Shown here: positions 1 through 6,242 of the stretch, piece by piece
Position numbering within the stretch: position 1 is the stretch's first letter
How the letters are laid out: each line of letters begins with the position of its first letter
NCBI GenBank assembly: GCA_002469525.1
Contig: DKME01000144.1
Location: forward strand, 1-9,074
From: Actinobacteria bacterium UBA7422
Lineage (GTDB): Bacteria > Actinomycetota > Actinomycetes > S36-B12
Length of the DNA stretch: 9,074 nucleotides
Direction: 5' to 3'
Made by a program: the position numbers and the translations under genes
The notes under the pieces: generated by a model
What the model was told of the DNA's origin: nothing
Databases searched by the model: none
The model's input: only the letters and a program-made list of their open reading frames with translations

Positions 1-1
1 G

Positions 2-76
2 TGGGCCCAGATGGACTTGAACCATCGACCTCTTCCTTATCAGGGAAGCGCTCTAACCAAGCTGAGCTATGGGCCC
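2..76 (-). tRNA. ileT: tRNA-Ile (anticodon GAT)
   Basis: Read on the minus strand this folds as a complete cloverleaf. The seven-base acceptor stem GGGCCCA pairs with TGGGCCC, the D arm is GCTC/GAGC, the anticodon stem is CTTCC/GGAAG around loop CTGATAA (anticodon GAT, isoleucine), the variable loop is AGGTC, and the T arm is GATGG/CCATC around TTCAAGT. The discriminator base is A at position 2. Base 1 would read C, so whether CCA is encoded cannot be judged at the edge. The gene decodes AUC and AUU. In many Actinobacteria tRNA-Ile follows gyrA and its DUF3566 partner and precedes tRNA-Ala. Here rfbA sits between DUF3566 and the tRNA, so the tRNA must rely on a promoter in the short spacer or on long read-through. 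Confidence 0.97.
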
Positions 77-90
77 GAAATAGCAGGGCG

Positions 91-96
91 AGACTA
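91..96 (-). promoter_or_regulatory. candidate -10 element for tRNA-Ile
   Basis: On the minus strand the hexamer is TAGTCT, which fits the actinobacterial TANNNT -10 pattern. It would place transcription start about 6 to 8 bases before the first tRNA base. No convincing TTGNNN -35 lies 16 to 18 bases upstream, so this is a motif-level suggestion only. Confidence 0.3.
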
Positions 97-173
97 CCTG
101 ACTGCCCTCCGCCAAATATTTAGGGGCAGCCCAGTGCCGCTGAGTCGATGACCCGGCAAAGCGCGGCCGCGGT

Positions 174-226
174 GGTTCCCCCGATAGCCTTAAGGGGTGA
201 AGGGAATAATTCTTGCTGGGGGAACC
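174..226. repeat. 9-base inverted repeat spanning the rfbA start
   Basis: The arms GGTTCCCCC (174-182) and GGGGGAACC (218-226) are perfect complements separated by 35 bases that include the candidate -10 and the GTG start. The right arm lies in codons for the conserved Gly-Gly-Thr loop, so only the left arm is free to vary. Confidence 0.55.
185..190 (+). promoter_or_regulatory. candidate -10 element for a leaderless rfbA transcript
   Basis: TAGCCT matches the actinobacterial TANNNT -10 pattern and ends 6 bases before the rfbA GTG start. With normal -10 to start-site spacing, transcription would begin at or next to G197, giving a leaderless mRNA. That fits the absence of a properly spaced Shine-Dalgarno sequence. 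No TTG-type -35 is visible at 17 bases upstream (162-167 is CGCGGC, part of a palindrome). Confidence 0.4.
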
Positions 227-1060
227 GGAAGTCGCTTATGGCCGATCACAAAGGGCGTGAGTAAGCAGCTCCTCCCGGTCTACGACAAGCCGATGCTGCA
301 CTACCCATTGGCCACATTGATGGCCGCAGGGATCCGTGAAGTTCTCGTGATCACAACCCCAGAAGACTCGGAGTCCTTTTCGCGGTTACTGGGCGATGGC
401 TCCGCATGGGGAATGTCGATCACCTTCGCAACCCAACCTAAACCAGAGGGACTCGCCCAGGCTTTTCTCATCGGTGAAGAATTTCTGGCGGGTGACTCGG
501 CCGCACTTATTTTGGGTGACAATCTTTTTTATGGACCTTCACTTGGTCGTAAGCTCGCTGATTTAACTTCCGTTGTTGGCGCCCACGTCTTCGCCTATGA
601 AGTCGCCGACCCCACCGAATATGGTGTTGTGGCATTCGACGAGGCAGGGGTAGCAACCTCAATTGAAGAAAAACCGGTGAATCCAAAAAGTTCCTATGCT
701 GTTCCCGGTTTGTATTTCTACGACAACACGGTTGTTGAAGTTGCCAAGTCAATTCGACCTTCATCCCGTGGGGAGTTGGAAATCACCGCGGTGAACGACC
801 ACTACCTGCAAGCCGGGTTACTCAAGGTCGCAGTTTTGGAAAGGGGGACAGCGTGGCTGGACACGGGCACATTTCGTTCGTTGCAAGATGCCGGTGAGTT
901 TGTTCGTGTGATGGAAGACCGAACGGGAACAAAAGTAGGTTGCGTTGAAGAAATAGCGTGGCGTAATGGGTGGATCACTTCCGAACAATTGCGTGAGCTC
1001 GCACAACCATTACTTAAAAGTGGTTACGGTGAATACCTTGTTTCCCTTGCAAATAAATAG
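197..1060 (+). CDS. rfbA: glucose-1-phosphate thymidylyltransferase (RmlA/RfbA)
   Basis: This enzyme joins dTTP and glucose-1-phosphate to give dTDP-glucose and pyrophosphate, the first step toward dTDP-L-rhamnose and other dTDP-deoxysugars for cell-surface glycans; it acts in the cytosol. The 287 residues match the family's full length. The N-terminal nucleotide-binding signature is AGGTGSRLWPITK (residues 7-19), followed by SKQLLPVYDKPM (22-33). LGDN (107-110) and WLDTG (220-224) supply Asp108 and Asp222, the expected metal ligands. EEKP is at 157-160 and GELEIT at 192-197. GTG at 197 is the only usable start, because an in-frame TAA lies two codons upstream and the conserved KGIILAGG begins at residue 2. 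AAGGG abuts the GTG, too close to act as a normal ribosome site. The gene is convergent with DUF3566, with 3 bases between stop codons. No other rml gene is in the window. Confidence 0.95.
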   Translation: MKGIILAGGTGSRLWPITKGVSKQLLPVYDKPMLHYPLATLMAAGIREVLVITTPEDSESFSRLLGDGSAWGMSITFATQPKPEGLAQAFLIGEEFLAGDSAALILGDNLFYGPSLGRKLADLTSVVGAHVFAYEVADPTEYGVVAFDEAGVATSIEEKPVNPKSSYAVPGLYFYDNTVVEVAKSIRPSSRGELEITAVNDHYLQAGLLKVAVLERGTAWLDTGTFRSLQDAGEFVRVMEDRTGTKVGCVEEIAWRNGWITSEQLRELAQPLLKSGYGEYLVSLANK

Positions 1061-1063
1061 TTT

Positions 1064-1438
1064 TTAGGCGTCCTCTGAGAGCACAACTTCAACTCCACCA
1101 GTGATCCCCACCGTGAGGTTGTAAAGAATTGTGAAAAGTCCAGCAAGTGTTGAGATCAACACGATCTCAACGGAAGCCAGAATCAGGGTTGCCCCGATTA
1201 CCTGCTCGAAGCCCAGTGAAGTAATGAGGTCGAGGCCACTTGTACTACCTACAACGTCAGTGACAGTGCCTGACAGTGACTCGATAACACCCGTGCGGTC
1301 CAAGATAAACCACACTGCTGAAACTGCGACAACGAGCACAATACCGATTGCGAGTGAAAGAATGAAGGCCGCTTTGGTCACCGACCAGGGGTCTAACCTG
1401 GAAACGTAAAGGCGTGCCCGCCGCGGTCCCCCACTCAC
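1064..1438 (-). CDS. DUF3566 family two-helix membrane protein
   Basis: This is a small actinobacterial membrane protein of unknown molecular function, of the family that follows gyrA (Mycobacterium Rv0007 is the best-known member). The 124 residues show a short basic N-terminus (PRRARLY, 5-11), a PWSVTK motif (17-22), a first hydrophobic segment at about 23-46 and a second at about 80-108. A conserved-looking end follows, with LYNL at 105-108 and GGVEVVL at 114-120. There is no long disordered N-terminal extension such as Rv0007 has. The GTG start overlaps the gyrA stop as GTGA, and the only ribosome-site-like sequence (AGGT, about 6 bases upstream) lies inside gyrA, so translation is probably coupled to gyrA. 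The family match rests on the sequence pattern plus position; function is not inferred beyond a membrane role. Confidence 0.85.
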   Translation of the reverse strand: MSGGPRRARLYVSRLDPWSVTKAAFILSLAIGIVLVVAVSAVWFILDRTGVIESLSGTVTDVVGSTSGLDLITSLGFEQVIGATLILASVEIVLISTLAGLFTILYNLTVGITGGVEVVLSEDA

Positions 1439-3981
1439 TCGCTTACCTGACCTTCGACTTCTTGACCCTCTACTAGTTCTTCACCGACAACTAGTTCTTC
1501 TTCTTCGTCGTCTACTTCATCTCCCTTAGCAACCGCAACGACACTGACGTCTTCACCTAGGCGCATCATGCGCACACCCATGGTGTCTCGACCCGAGGCA
1601 CGAATTTCGTCGACCTTGGTGCGAATTACCACGCCGTTCGATGCGATAGCAAATATCTGATCCGACTGCGCGCACACCATTGCACCGACAAGTTCACCTC
1701 GTTCTTCGGGCAGTTTCATGGCACGTACGCCTTTGATCCCGCGACCCTTTGCAGCCCACTCGTCAACCGACGTTCGCTTGGCGAATCCACCGTCGGTGAT
1801 TGTCACAACGAAAGTTCCAGGTGTAACAACGTCCATGGACAACAGCGAGTCGTCACCACGGAACCGCATTCCAATTACCCCGCCGGTTGCCCGACCCATA
1901 GGTCGCAAAGTGTCGTCATTGGCTGTAAATCGAGCAGAAAGCCCTTTCTTTGAAACCAGCAACAGATCGTCGGTCTCAGAGACGAGTCGCGCACCGATAA
2001 CTTCATCGCCCTCGTGCAGGTTGATTGCGATGATTCCACCTTGACGATTGGTGTCGTACTCACTTAGCCGAGTCTTCTTCACCATGCCGGCTTGTGTTGA
2101 CAGCACGAGGTAGTCACTGGCCGCGTAGTCCGAGATTGCTAGGACTTGAGCAATTGTCTCATCAGGTTGAAATGCCAAAAGATTAGCAACGTGCTGCCCA
2201 CGGGCATCGCGTCCGGTTTCAGGGAGTTGGTACGCCTTTGCCCGATAGACCCGACCCAGATTTGTGAAGAAGAGAATCCAATGGTGGGTCGTACTAACGA
2301 ACATGTGCTCCACGACGTCGTCCTGTCGTAGGCTTGCACCTTTAACACCACGGCCACCACGGCGTTGAGACCTATACAGCTCGCTCAGAGTTCGCTTTGC
2401 ATACCCACCTGATGTGATTGTGACGACTACGTCTTCGACTGCAATGAGGTCTTCATCTGTTACGTCACCGTCCCACGCGACAATTTCGGTCCGTCGCTCG
2501 TCACCGTACTTGTCTGAGATTTCGGTGAGTTCGTCGCTGACAATTGTTCGCTGGCGCTGATCCGATGCCAAAATATCGTTGTAATCAGCTATTTTTTCCA
2601 TGAGTTCTTCAAATTCGTCGATTATCTTTTGACGTTCAAGTGCGGCAAGACGGCGTAGCTGCATGTCGAGAATTGCCGTTGCTTGGATCTCGTCGATTTC
2701 AAGTAGATCGATCAAGCCTGTTCGTGCGTCGTCGACTGTTGCGCTGGCACGAATTAAAGCAATTACTGCATCCAATGCGTCAAGGGCTTTGAGGTAACCG
2801 CTAAGAATGTGTGCACGTTCTTGTGCTTTACGTAAACGGAAGCCAGTACGGCGTTGAATTACTTCAATCTGGTGCAAAACCCAGTAACTCAGGAACGCTT
2901 CCAAAGTCAGTGTGCGAGGTACCGAATCAACCAATGCCAGCATGTTGGCGCCAAAGTTGTCTTGGAGTTGGGTGTGCTTGTACAGCTGATTCAGCACTAC
3001 TTGAGCGACAGCATCGCGCTTTAGTTCGATGATCAAACGCATGCCGGTTCGTGAAGAAGAATCGTCGCGTACGTCAGAGATTCCGGTGAGTTTTCCGTCG
3101 CCAACGAGTTCAGCAATGCGGAGTAGGAGATTGTCCGGGTTAACCTGATAGGGCAGAGCGGTGACAACCAAAATTTGACGCCCACGTTTGTCTTCGTCGA
3201 CGGTAACAATCGCCCGCATGGTGATAGACCCACGGCCGGTCCGTTGGGCATCTTCGATTCCCTTACGACCAACAATCAGTGCCCCTGTTGGAAAATCGGG
3301 CCCTTTAACCAATTCCATGAGTGCACTTTGACGTTCCTCAACGGTCGACTGCGGATTAGACAGCAACCACTGTGCACCCGCTGCAATTTCACGCAGATTG
3401 TGTGGGGGGATGTTCGTTGCCATGCCGACAGCAATACCTGAACTGCCGTTGACCAGGAGGTTAGGGAATCGACTAGGGAGTACAGATGGTTCGAGGGTCC
3501 GACCGTCGTAGTTGGCTTGAAAGTTGACGGTGTCTTCATCGATGTCCCGAACCATTTCCATTGCCAGGGGCGCCATGCGGCACTCTGTATAGCGTTGCGC
3601 CGCGGGGGGATCGTTACCTGGTGAGCCAAAGTTTCCTTGTCCTTGCACCAGTGGGTAGCGCAGTGACCACGGTTGGGCCAAACGAACGAGGGCGTCGTAG
3701 ATCGCACTGTCACCGTGGGGGTGGAAGTTACCCATAACGTCGCCGACCACGCGAGCGCTCTTAGAGAAGTTGCGATCTGGGCGGTAGCCGCCGTCGTACA
3801 TTGCATATAGGACTCGACGGTGAACTGGCTTGAGTCCATCGCGCACGTCGGGCAGTGCACGAGAAACAATCACCGACATGGAGTAGTCGAGATAAGAGCG
3901 TTGCATTTCAGTTTGCAGGTCGACCGGTTCAATCCGGCCGTGACTACTGACTTCTTCTACTACTTCAATGTCGTCTGACAT
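1435..3981 (-). CDS. gyrA: DNA gyrase subunit A
   Basis: GyrA breaks and rejoins DNA in the A2B2 gyrase, which introduces negative supercoils and relieves stress ahead of replication forks. The 848-residue protein is full length. It has the N-terminal breakage-reunion domain with catalytic Tyr131 in AAQRYTE, the quinolone-pocket segment HPHGDSAIYD (87-96), the coiled-coil/tower region ending near 500, and a six-blade beta-pinwheel C-terminal domain. That domain carries the GyrA box QRRGGRG (539-545), which marks gyrase rather than topoisomerase IV. Ser92 and Asp96 are the drug-sensitive residues. Residues 821-848 form a strongly acidic tail with an internal EELVxG duplication. The ATG is preceded by GGAG at 3988-3991 (6-base spacing), 55 bases after gyrB. 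The stop overlaps the DUF3566 start. No intein interrupts the active-site region. Confidence 0.99.
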   Translation of the reverse strand: MSDDIEVVEEVSSHGRIEPVDLQTEMQRSYLDYSMSVIVSRALPDVRDGLKPVHRRVLYAMYDGGYRPDRNFSKSARVVGDVMGNFHPHGDSAIYDALVRLAQPWSLRYPLVQGQGNFGSPGNDPPAAQRYTECRMAPLAMEMVRDIDEDTVNFQANYDGRTLEPSVLPSRFPNLLVNGSSGIAVGMATNIPPHNLREIAAGAQWLLSNPQSTVEERQSALMELVKGPDFPTGALIVGRKGIEDAQRTGRGSITMRAIVTVDEDKRGRQILVVTALPYQVNPDNLLLRIAELVGDGKLTGISDVRDDSSSRTGMRLIIELKRDAVAQVVLNQLYKHTQLQDNFGANMLALVDSVPRTLTLEAFLSYWVLHQIEVIQRRTGFRLRKAQERAHILSGYLKALDALDAVIALIRASATVDDARTGLIDLLEIDEIQATAILDMQLRRLAALERQKIIDEFEELMEKIADYNDILASDQRQRTIVSDELTEISDKYGDERRTEIVAWDGDVTDEDLIAVEDVVVTITSGGYAKRTLSELYRSQRRGGRGVKGASLRQDDVVEHMFVSTTHHWILFFTNLGRVYRAKAYQLPETGRDARGQHVANLLAFQPDETIAQVLAISDYAASDYLVLSTQAGMVKKTRLSEYDTNRQGGIIAINLHEGDEVIGARLVSETDDLLLVSKKGLSARFTANDDTLRPMGRATGGVIGMRFRGDDSLLSMDVVTPGTFVVTITDGGFAKRTSVDEWAAKGRGIKGVRAMKLPEERGELVGAMVCAQSDQIFAIASNGVVIRTKVDEIRASGRDTMGVRMMRLGEDVSVVAVAKGDEVDDEEEELVVGEELVEGQEVEGQVSE
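1450..1500 (-). repeat. in-frame 18-base tandem duplication in the gyrA 3-prime end
   Basis: Two adjacent 18-base units (1483-1500 and 1465-1482, 15 of 18 identical, sharing GAAGAACTAGT) encode EELVVG and EELVEG. A degenerate 15-base third copy (1450-1464) encodes QEVEG. The units extend the acidic C-terminal tail of GyrA and look like replication slippage retained in frame. Confidence 0.7.
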
Positions 3982-3987
3982 TTCACT

Positions 3988-3991
3988 CTCC
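3988..3991 (-). promoter_or_regulatory. ribosome binding site of gyrA
   Basis: On the minus strand GGAG (within ACGGAGAG) precedes the gyrA ATG by six bases, an ordinary Shine-Dalgarno position. It supports the start at 3981. The gyrB-gyrA gap of 55 bases shows no obvious terminator hairpin, so the pair is probably co-transcribed. Confidence 0.75.
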
Positions 3992-4036
3992 GTAAATTAG
4001 TGTCTGATTCGCGGAATACTCGTTGACTATTAACCC

Positions 4037-6019
4037 TCAAATGTCCAAGAAGCGAACGTCACGGGCGTTTTGTTGAATAAAGTTCCGGCGGGACTCAACG
4101 TCTTCCCCCATAAGCACACTGAACATTTCGTCCGCTTGCGCTGCGTCGTCGAGTGTTACCTGTAGCAAGACTCGGTCGGCCGGGTTCATGGTGGTGTCCC
4201 ATAGTTCGTCGGCGTTCATTTCGCCTAGACCTTTGTAACGCTGGATAGATTCCTCTTTTGGTAGTCGGCGACCCGCAGCAAGACCGGCCTCCATGATTGC
4301 ATCCTTTTCACGATCGGTATACGCAAATTCCGCTGTTTCACGTGACCACTTAATTTTGAAAAGTGGAGGTTGTGCCAGGAATACGTGTCCTTGTTCAACA
4401 AGTGGTCGCATAAAGCGGAACAGAAAAGTAAGTAGCAATGTTCGAATATGTTGACCGTCAACATCAGCGTCTGCCATAAGGACAACTTTGTGATAGCGCA
4501 AACGGTTCAGATCAAATTCGTCTTGGATACCGGTACCGAAAGCCGATATTAATGCTTGTACTTCGGTGTTTTGAAGAACCTTGTCGATTCTTGCTTTTTC
4601 AACGTTAATGATCTTGCCACGGATTGGCAGAATCGCCTGGGTGCGGGGATCGCGGCCTTGACGCGCTGATCCACCAGCGCTGTCACCTTCCACGATAAAG
4701 ACTTCACACTCTTCTGGTTCCCGACTCGAACAGTCAATCAACTTGCCCGGCATGCCAGCACCGCCGAGTAGACCTTTTCGGTTTCGGGCTAGATCACGCG
4801 CTTTACGAGCTGCAATCCGGGCAGTTGCCGCATTGACAGATTTACGTGCGATCTCTTTACCTTCAGCCGGATTTTGTTCAAACCAGGCACCGAGTTGATC
4901 GTTGACAACTTTCTGAACGAACGCTTTCATCTCAGTATTTCCAAGTTTAGTTTTTGTTTGCCCTTCGAACTGTGGTTCAACCAGTTTCACACTGACAATT
5001 GCAGTGAGTCCCTCGCGAATGTCCTCGCCTGAAAGGTTCGTGTCTTTCTCTTTAAGAATATTCCACTCACGTGAAAATTTATTTACTAACGATGTAAGTG
5101 CGGTACGAAAACCTTCTTCGTGTGTTCCACCCTCAGTGGTATTGATCGTGTTGGCAAACGTGTACACCGACTCTGCATAGGAATGATTCCACTGCATGGA
5201 AATCTCAGCGCTGAGGGTTTTATCGTCGTTCTCAGCGGTGAGGTCGATAATGGTCGGGTTTGCGATTCCTTTACTGGCATTGATGTGGCGAACAAAGTCT
5301 GTGATGCCACCTTCATACATATAGGAAACGTGACGTACTTCTTCAACTACTTCAGTTGAGTCTTCAACGGGGTTTTCGGGGCTAACTACCACCGCGGTGC
5401 GCGTGCGCTCGTCTGTCAGACTTAATTTTAGTCCACGGTTGAGGAACGCCATCTCTTGGAAGCGGCGGGAAAGAGTTGTGAAGTCGTAAGTGGTGGTTTC
5501 AAAGATTTCACCGTCGGCCCAAAAAGTCAGGGTGGTTCCGGTTCGATTAGTCGCCTCGCCTTTTTCTAAAGGTGCGGCTGGCGCGCCGTACTTGTAATGC
5601 TGGCGGTACACGTTGCCCTCGCGGTGGATTTCAACCGCGAGGTCGGTGGATAGAGCATTCACTACCGAGACACCCACCCCGTGTAGACCACCGGAAACGG
5701 AGTAGCCGCTGCCACCAAACTTTCCACCAGCGTGCAAAACGGTCAATACGACCTCAACTGCTGGTTTTTTTTCAATTGGGTGCTCGTCAACAGGAATTCC
5801 TCGGCCGTCGTCGACCACGCGAATGGCGCCGTCGGGCATGATCGTGACCGAAATCTCAGTGGCGTACCCGGCCAGTGCTTCGTCTACCGCGTTGTCCACA
5901 ACTTCGTAGACCAAGTGGTGAAGCCCACGCTCACCTGTTGACCCGATGTACATGCCGGGGCGCTTGCGTACCGCATCGAGACCCTCAAGTACCTGGATCG
6001 CACTGGCGTCGTAAGACAT
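4037..6019 (-). CDS. gyrB: DNA gyrase subunit B
   Basis: GyrB is the ATPase subunit of gyrase and drives strand passage through the GyrA gate. The 660-residue protein is complete. The GHKL ATPase domain has EVVDNAVDEA (39-48, with the catalytic Glu and Mg-binding Asn), DDGRGIP (70-76) and the ATP-lid motif SGGLHGVG (109-116). A transducer domain follows to about 400. The TOPRIM domain has EGDSAGG (444-450), PIRGKI, and the metal-binding triad in DADVDG (from about 517). The zinc-free tail includes QRYKGLGEM near 593 and ends DVRFLDI. PIRGK has Arg where E. coli GyrB has Lys447; this is usual in Actinobacteria and not a resistance change. AAGGGG at 6025-6030 sits 5 bases before the ATG. The gene opens a gyrB-gyrA-DUF3566 unit with its own upstream spacer. 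Confidence 0.99.
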   Translation of the reverse strand: MSYDASAIQVLEGLDAVRKRPGMYIGSTGERGLHHLVYEVVDNAVDEALAGYATEISVTIMPDGAIRVVDDGRGIPVDEHPIEKKPAVEVVLTVLHAGGKFGGSGYSVSGGLHGVGVSVVNALSTDLAVEIHREGNVYRQHYKYGAPAAPLEKGEATNRTGTTLTFWADGEIFETTTYDFTTLSRRFQEMAFLNRGLKLSLTDERTRTAVVVSPENPVEDSTEVVEEVRHVSYMYEGGITDFVRHINASKGIANPTIIDLTAENDDKTLSAEISMQWNHSYAESVYTFANTINTTEGGTHEEGFRTALTSLVNKFSREWNILKEKDTNLSGEDIREGLTAIVSVKLVEPQFEGQTKTKLGNTEMKAFVQKVVNDQLGAWFEQNPAEGKEIARKSVNAATARIAARKARDLARNRKGLLGGAGMPGKLIDCSSREPEECEVFIVEGDSAGGSARQGRDPRTQAILPIRGKIINVEKARIDKVLQNTEVQALISAFGTGIQDEFDLNRLRYHKVVLMADADVDGQHIRTLLLTFLFRFMRPLVEQGHVFLAQPPLFKIKWSRETAEFAYTDREKDAIMEAGLAAGRRLPKEESIQRYKGLGEMNADELWDTTMNPADRVLLQVTLDDAAQADEMFSVLMGEDVESRRNFIQQNARDVRFLDI

Positions 6020-6024
6020 GTGGG

Positions 6025-6030
6025 CCCCTT
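6025..6030 (-). promoter_or_regulatory. ribosome binding site of gyrB
   Basis: AAGGGG on the minus strand lies 5 bases upstream of the gyrB ATG and fixes the start at 6019. It is the last element of the 223-base leader and spacer. Confidence 0.7.
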
Positions 6031-6101
6031 CAATTGATTAAAACGAACAAACCCCACTCTACCCTGAATTACTGACATCACCTAGCCCAAAAAGGGATTT
6101 T

Positions 6102-6117
6102 GGCGTATATATGCGCC
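6102..6117. repeat. 16-base near-palindrome upstream of gyrB
   Basis: The sequence GGCGTATATATGCGCC reads almost the same on both strands, with one mismatched pair (T6106 against G6113). The GC arms GGCG/CGCC flank an ATATAT core. It lies about 83 bases before the gyrB start codon and overlaps the best -10-like sequence there, the position expected of an operator or a supercoiling-sensitive promoter core. Confidence 0.5.
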
Positions 6118-6159
6118 CTGTGACCCCCCACTTGCTAGTAGACGTACCAATGTGTATGG

Positions 6160-6175
6160 AAAATCCGCCGGATTT
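6160..6175 (-). terminator. weak hairpin after dciA, possible terminator
   Basis: On the minus strand AAATCC-GGC-GGATTT forms a 6-base stem with a 3-base loop, followed by one further T, so that the transcript ends in TTTT, about 70 bases after the dciA stop. The stem is short and the T-run minimal, so termination would be partial at best. It could separate dnaN-recF-dciA transcripts from the gyrB unit. Confidence 0.25.
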
Positions 6176-6242
6176 CGTGCTAGGGGCTTAATACGGCTAT
6201 CTCAGGAACGGCTTCGACACCAAGATCTTTCGAAAATTAACG

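Larger units (their letters stand above)
77..196. promoter_or_regulatory. divergent intergenic spacer between tRNA-Ile and rfbA
   Basis: This 120-base region separates two divergently transcribed genes and must hold the promoter of rfbA and probably that of the tRNA. It contains a perfect 10-base GC palindrome CGCGGCCGCG at 162-171. It also contains the left arm (GGTTCCCCC, 174-182) of a perfect 9-base inverted repeat whose right arm lies inside rfbA at 218-226. Candidate -10 hexamers are TAGCCT at 185-190 on plus and TAGTCT at 91-96 on minus. No coding sequence is apparent. Confidence 0.6.
6020..6242 (-). promoter_or_regulatory. dciA-gyrB intergenic region, probable gyrB promoter region
   Basis: This is the longest non-coding stretch in the window and precedes gyrB, so it very likely carries the gyrB promoter. 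Visible elements, in minus-strand order, are a short AAATCC-GGC-GGATTT hairpin (6161-6175), an AT core inside a 16-base near-palindrome (6102-6117) that could double as a -10 (TATATA or TATACG), a CCAAAA/TTTTGG hairpin (6087-6103), and the ribosome site. I could not find a -35 and -10 pair with good matches and correct spacing, so no start site is assigned. gyr promoters in Actinobacteria are known to respond to DNA relaxation; whether this one does is not visible. Confidence 0.55.

Noticed and set aside
1..76. tRNA gene as an attachment site for an integrated element
   Set aside because: No integrase, no repeat of the tRNA 3-prime end, and the extra gene lies on the 5-prime side of the tRNA.
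1131..1409. 92-codon plus-strand open frame opposite DUF3566
   Set aside because: It is the complement of the membrane-protein gene, and its composition reflects the antisense of hydrophobic codons.
3276..3869. 197-codon open frame overlapping gyrA on the same strand
   Set aside because: It is an out-of-frame shadow of gyrA, rich in Trp, Cys and Ser with no domain pattern, and the gyrA frame is fully accounted for.
4620..4640. Arg in place of E. coli GyrB Lys447 (PIRGK) as a possible resistance change
   Set aside because: Arg at this position is the normal actinobacterial state, including in Mycobacterium.
6019..6028. GTGGGCCC shared by the gyrB leader and the tRNA acceptor end
   Set aside because: The shared string is 8 bases and explained by the acceptor stem in one case and the ribosome-site region in the other; probably chance.
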